Of a stretch of DNA of 5,666 nucleotides, positions 5,088 through 5,666 are shown in pieces. Source of the stretch: an uncultured Bacilli bacterium (lineage in GTDB: Bacteria > Bacillota_I > Bacilli_A > RF39 > UBA660); NCBI GenBank assembly GCA_947593275.1, contig CANQDN010000081.1:1-5666 (forward strand). The letters run 5' to 3'. Positions within the stretch are counted from its first letter, which is position 1. Each line of letters opens with the position of its first letter. The notes under the pieces were generated by a model. The model searched no databases, had not been told where the DNA came from, and was given only the letters and a program-made list of their open reading frames with translations. The translations under genes and the position numbers were made by a program.

Positions 5088-5666
5088 TTAAGTCAACTTA
5101 TTCTCATTAACTTGTTTTTGTAACAATTCTAAATTTTTAATATTTTTGTTATTTTTTAAGGCTTCCATTTGTCTTCTTGCTGAATTGTTTAATCTAATAA
5201 GTCTTTCCCTTTGAGAAACTTTTTCTTGAATTAATTCTGCATTTGTATTTTGTAAATTATTTAATATTACTAAATGAAGTAAATCAGTATAATCTCTTAT
5301 ATTGCCTTTTAAAGCTAATTCAGGATTACTCTTACTCCATTCTTTTGCAGTCATTCCAAATAATGCAACGTTTAATACATCAGCTTCTTCAGCATAAACA
5401 AATTCTTTTTGTTCTTCTGTTAAAGTAGGAACTATGCATTTATTAATTGCATCTGTATGAATCGCATAATTAACTTTCGATAAAAGTCTCGTAGCACTCC
5501 ATTCAATTTTATATTGATATGCTTCATTAGTTTTTAATCTTTCAAATTCCGTGATTAAATATAATTTAAATTCGGGTGATAACCAACTGGCAAATTCAAA
5601 AGCAATATCTGGATGAGCAAATGTACCTTTACTATATTTTCCACTACTTGGAATAATACCAATAGC
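5088..5666 (-). CDS. KilA-N domain-containing protein (partial, N-terminus outside window)
   Basis: The minus-strand frame is open from the window edge to TAA at 5088-5090, giving the last 192 residues. The visible N-terminal part (KYSKGTFAHPDIAFEFASWL followed by SPEFKLYLITEFERLK) is the C-terminal half of a KilA-N domain, a DNA-binding fold common in phages, large DNA viruses and bacterial islands. Next comes a conserved family region, IHTDAINKCIVPTLTEEQKE, then EEADVLNVALFGMTAKEW. The tail is a charged helix rich in Q, N and K (about residues 146-192), likely a coiled coil. The methionine at 5354 sits in the conserved LFGMTAKEW segment and is internal, not a start. From relatives I infer roughly 80-90 residues lie outside the window. 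It is upstream of rhuM in the same direction but separated by a strong terminator. Its role is unknown; phage antirepressor-like or defence-associated functions are possible. Confidence 0.9.
   Translation of the reverse strand, partial: AIGIIPSSGKYSKGTFAHPDIAFEFASWLSPEFKLYLITEFERLKTNEAYQYKIEWSATRLLSKVNYAIHTDAINKCIVPTLTEEQKEFVYAEEADVLNVALFGMTAKEWSKSNPELALKGNIRDYTDLLHLVILNNLQNTNAELIQEKVSQRERLIRLNNSARRQMEALKNNKNIKNLELLQKQVNENKLT

Noticed and set aside
5243..5428. 61-aa plus-strand frame
   Set aside because: It is antisense to the conserved KilA-N protein, low in complexity and without a ribosome binding site.
1..5666. Mycoplasma-type genetic code (UGA as tryptophan)
   Set aside because: RF2 with its UGA switch is present, TGG encodes the conserved tryptophans, and the first XRE gene and the acetyltransferase end in TGA.
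1..5666. CRISPR array, tRNA, IS element or attachment site
   Set aside because: No regularly spaced repeats, no cloverleaf with a CCA-type acceptor, no transposase frame and no paired terminal repeats were found by eye on either strand.

Overview
The window is very AT-rich with short intergenic gaps, strong AAGGAGG-type ribosome binding sites and sigma-A-like promoters (TTGAAA or TTGATT, 17 bp, TATTAT or TATAAT). This points to a low-GC Bacillota (Firmicutes) or a close relative such as a gut Bacilli or Erysipelotrichia-like lineage. UGA is a true stop here: two genes end in TGA, tryptophan is TGG, and an RF2 gene with its UGA frameshift switch is present. This argues against the Mycoplasma/Spiroplasma genetic code. 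The species cannot be named from the sequence alone.

Left part (1-1900). Two tandem plus-strand genes encode related small regulators, each with an XRE-type helix-turn-helix followed by a CxxC...CxxC zinc ribbon; the first is cut by the window edge. The second runs tail-to-tail into prfB (peptide chain release factor 2). Their stop codons share the bases TTAA, which lie in the loop of a short symmetric hairpin. prfB is on the minus strand and carries the classic programmed +1 frameshift, so the full product (about 357 aa) starts at 1788 and not at the first in-frame start of the long reading frame.

Middle (1790-3190). A 108-bp divergent intergenic region separates prfB from a TspO/MBR membrane protein gene on the plus strand. 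After a probable bidirectional terminator comes a minus-strand gene for an unrecognised, highly charged 115-aa protein that contains a duplicated 15-residue motif and has its own good promoter. A 414-bp stretch without an intact gene (2781-3194) holds that promoter, a small palindrome, a possible orphan plus-strand gene tail that can also fold, and a strong hairpin terminator just after it.

Right part (3195-5666). Three minus-strand genes form an accessory module. In transcription order they are a KilA-N domain protein (its N-terminus lies beyond the window) ending in a very good intrinsic terminator; a RhuM-family protein with a near-perfect ribosome binding site and one or two candidate promoters; and a GNAT N-acetyltransferase resembling the AAC(6')-Ie type, whose frame starts within or just after the end of rhuM. 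KilA-N and RhuM proteins are typical of phage and genomic-island cargo, so this side looks acquired, beside core genes (prfB) on the left. No tRNA, rRNA, CRISPR array, transposase or IS end was seen.
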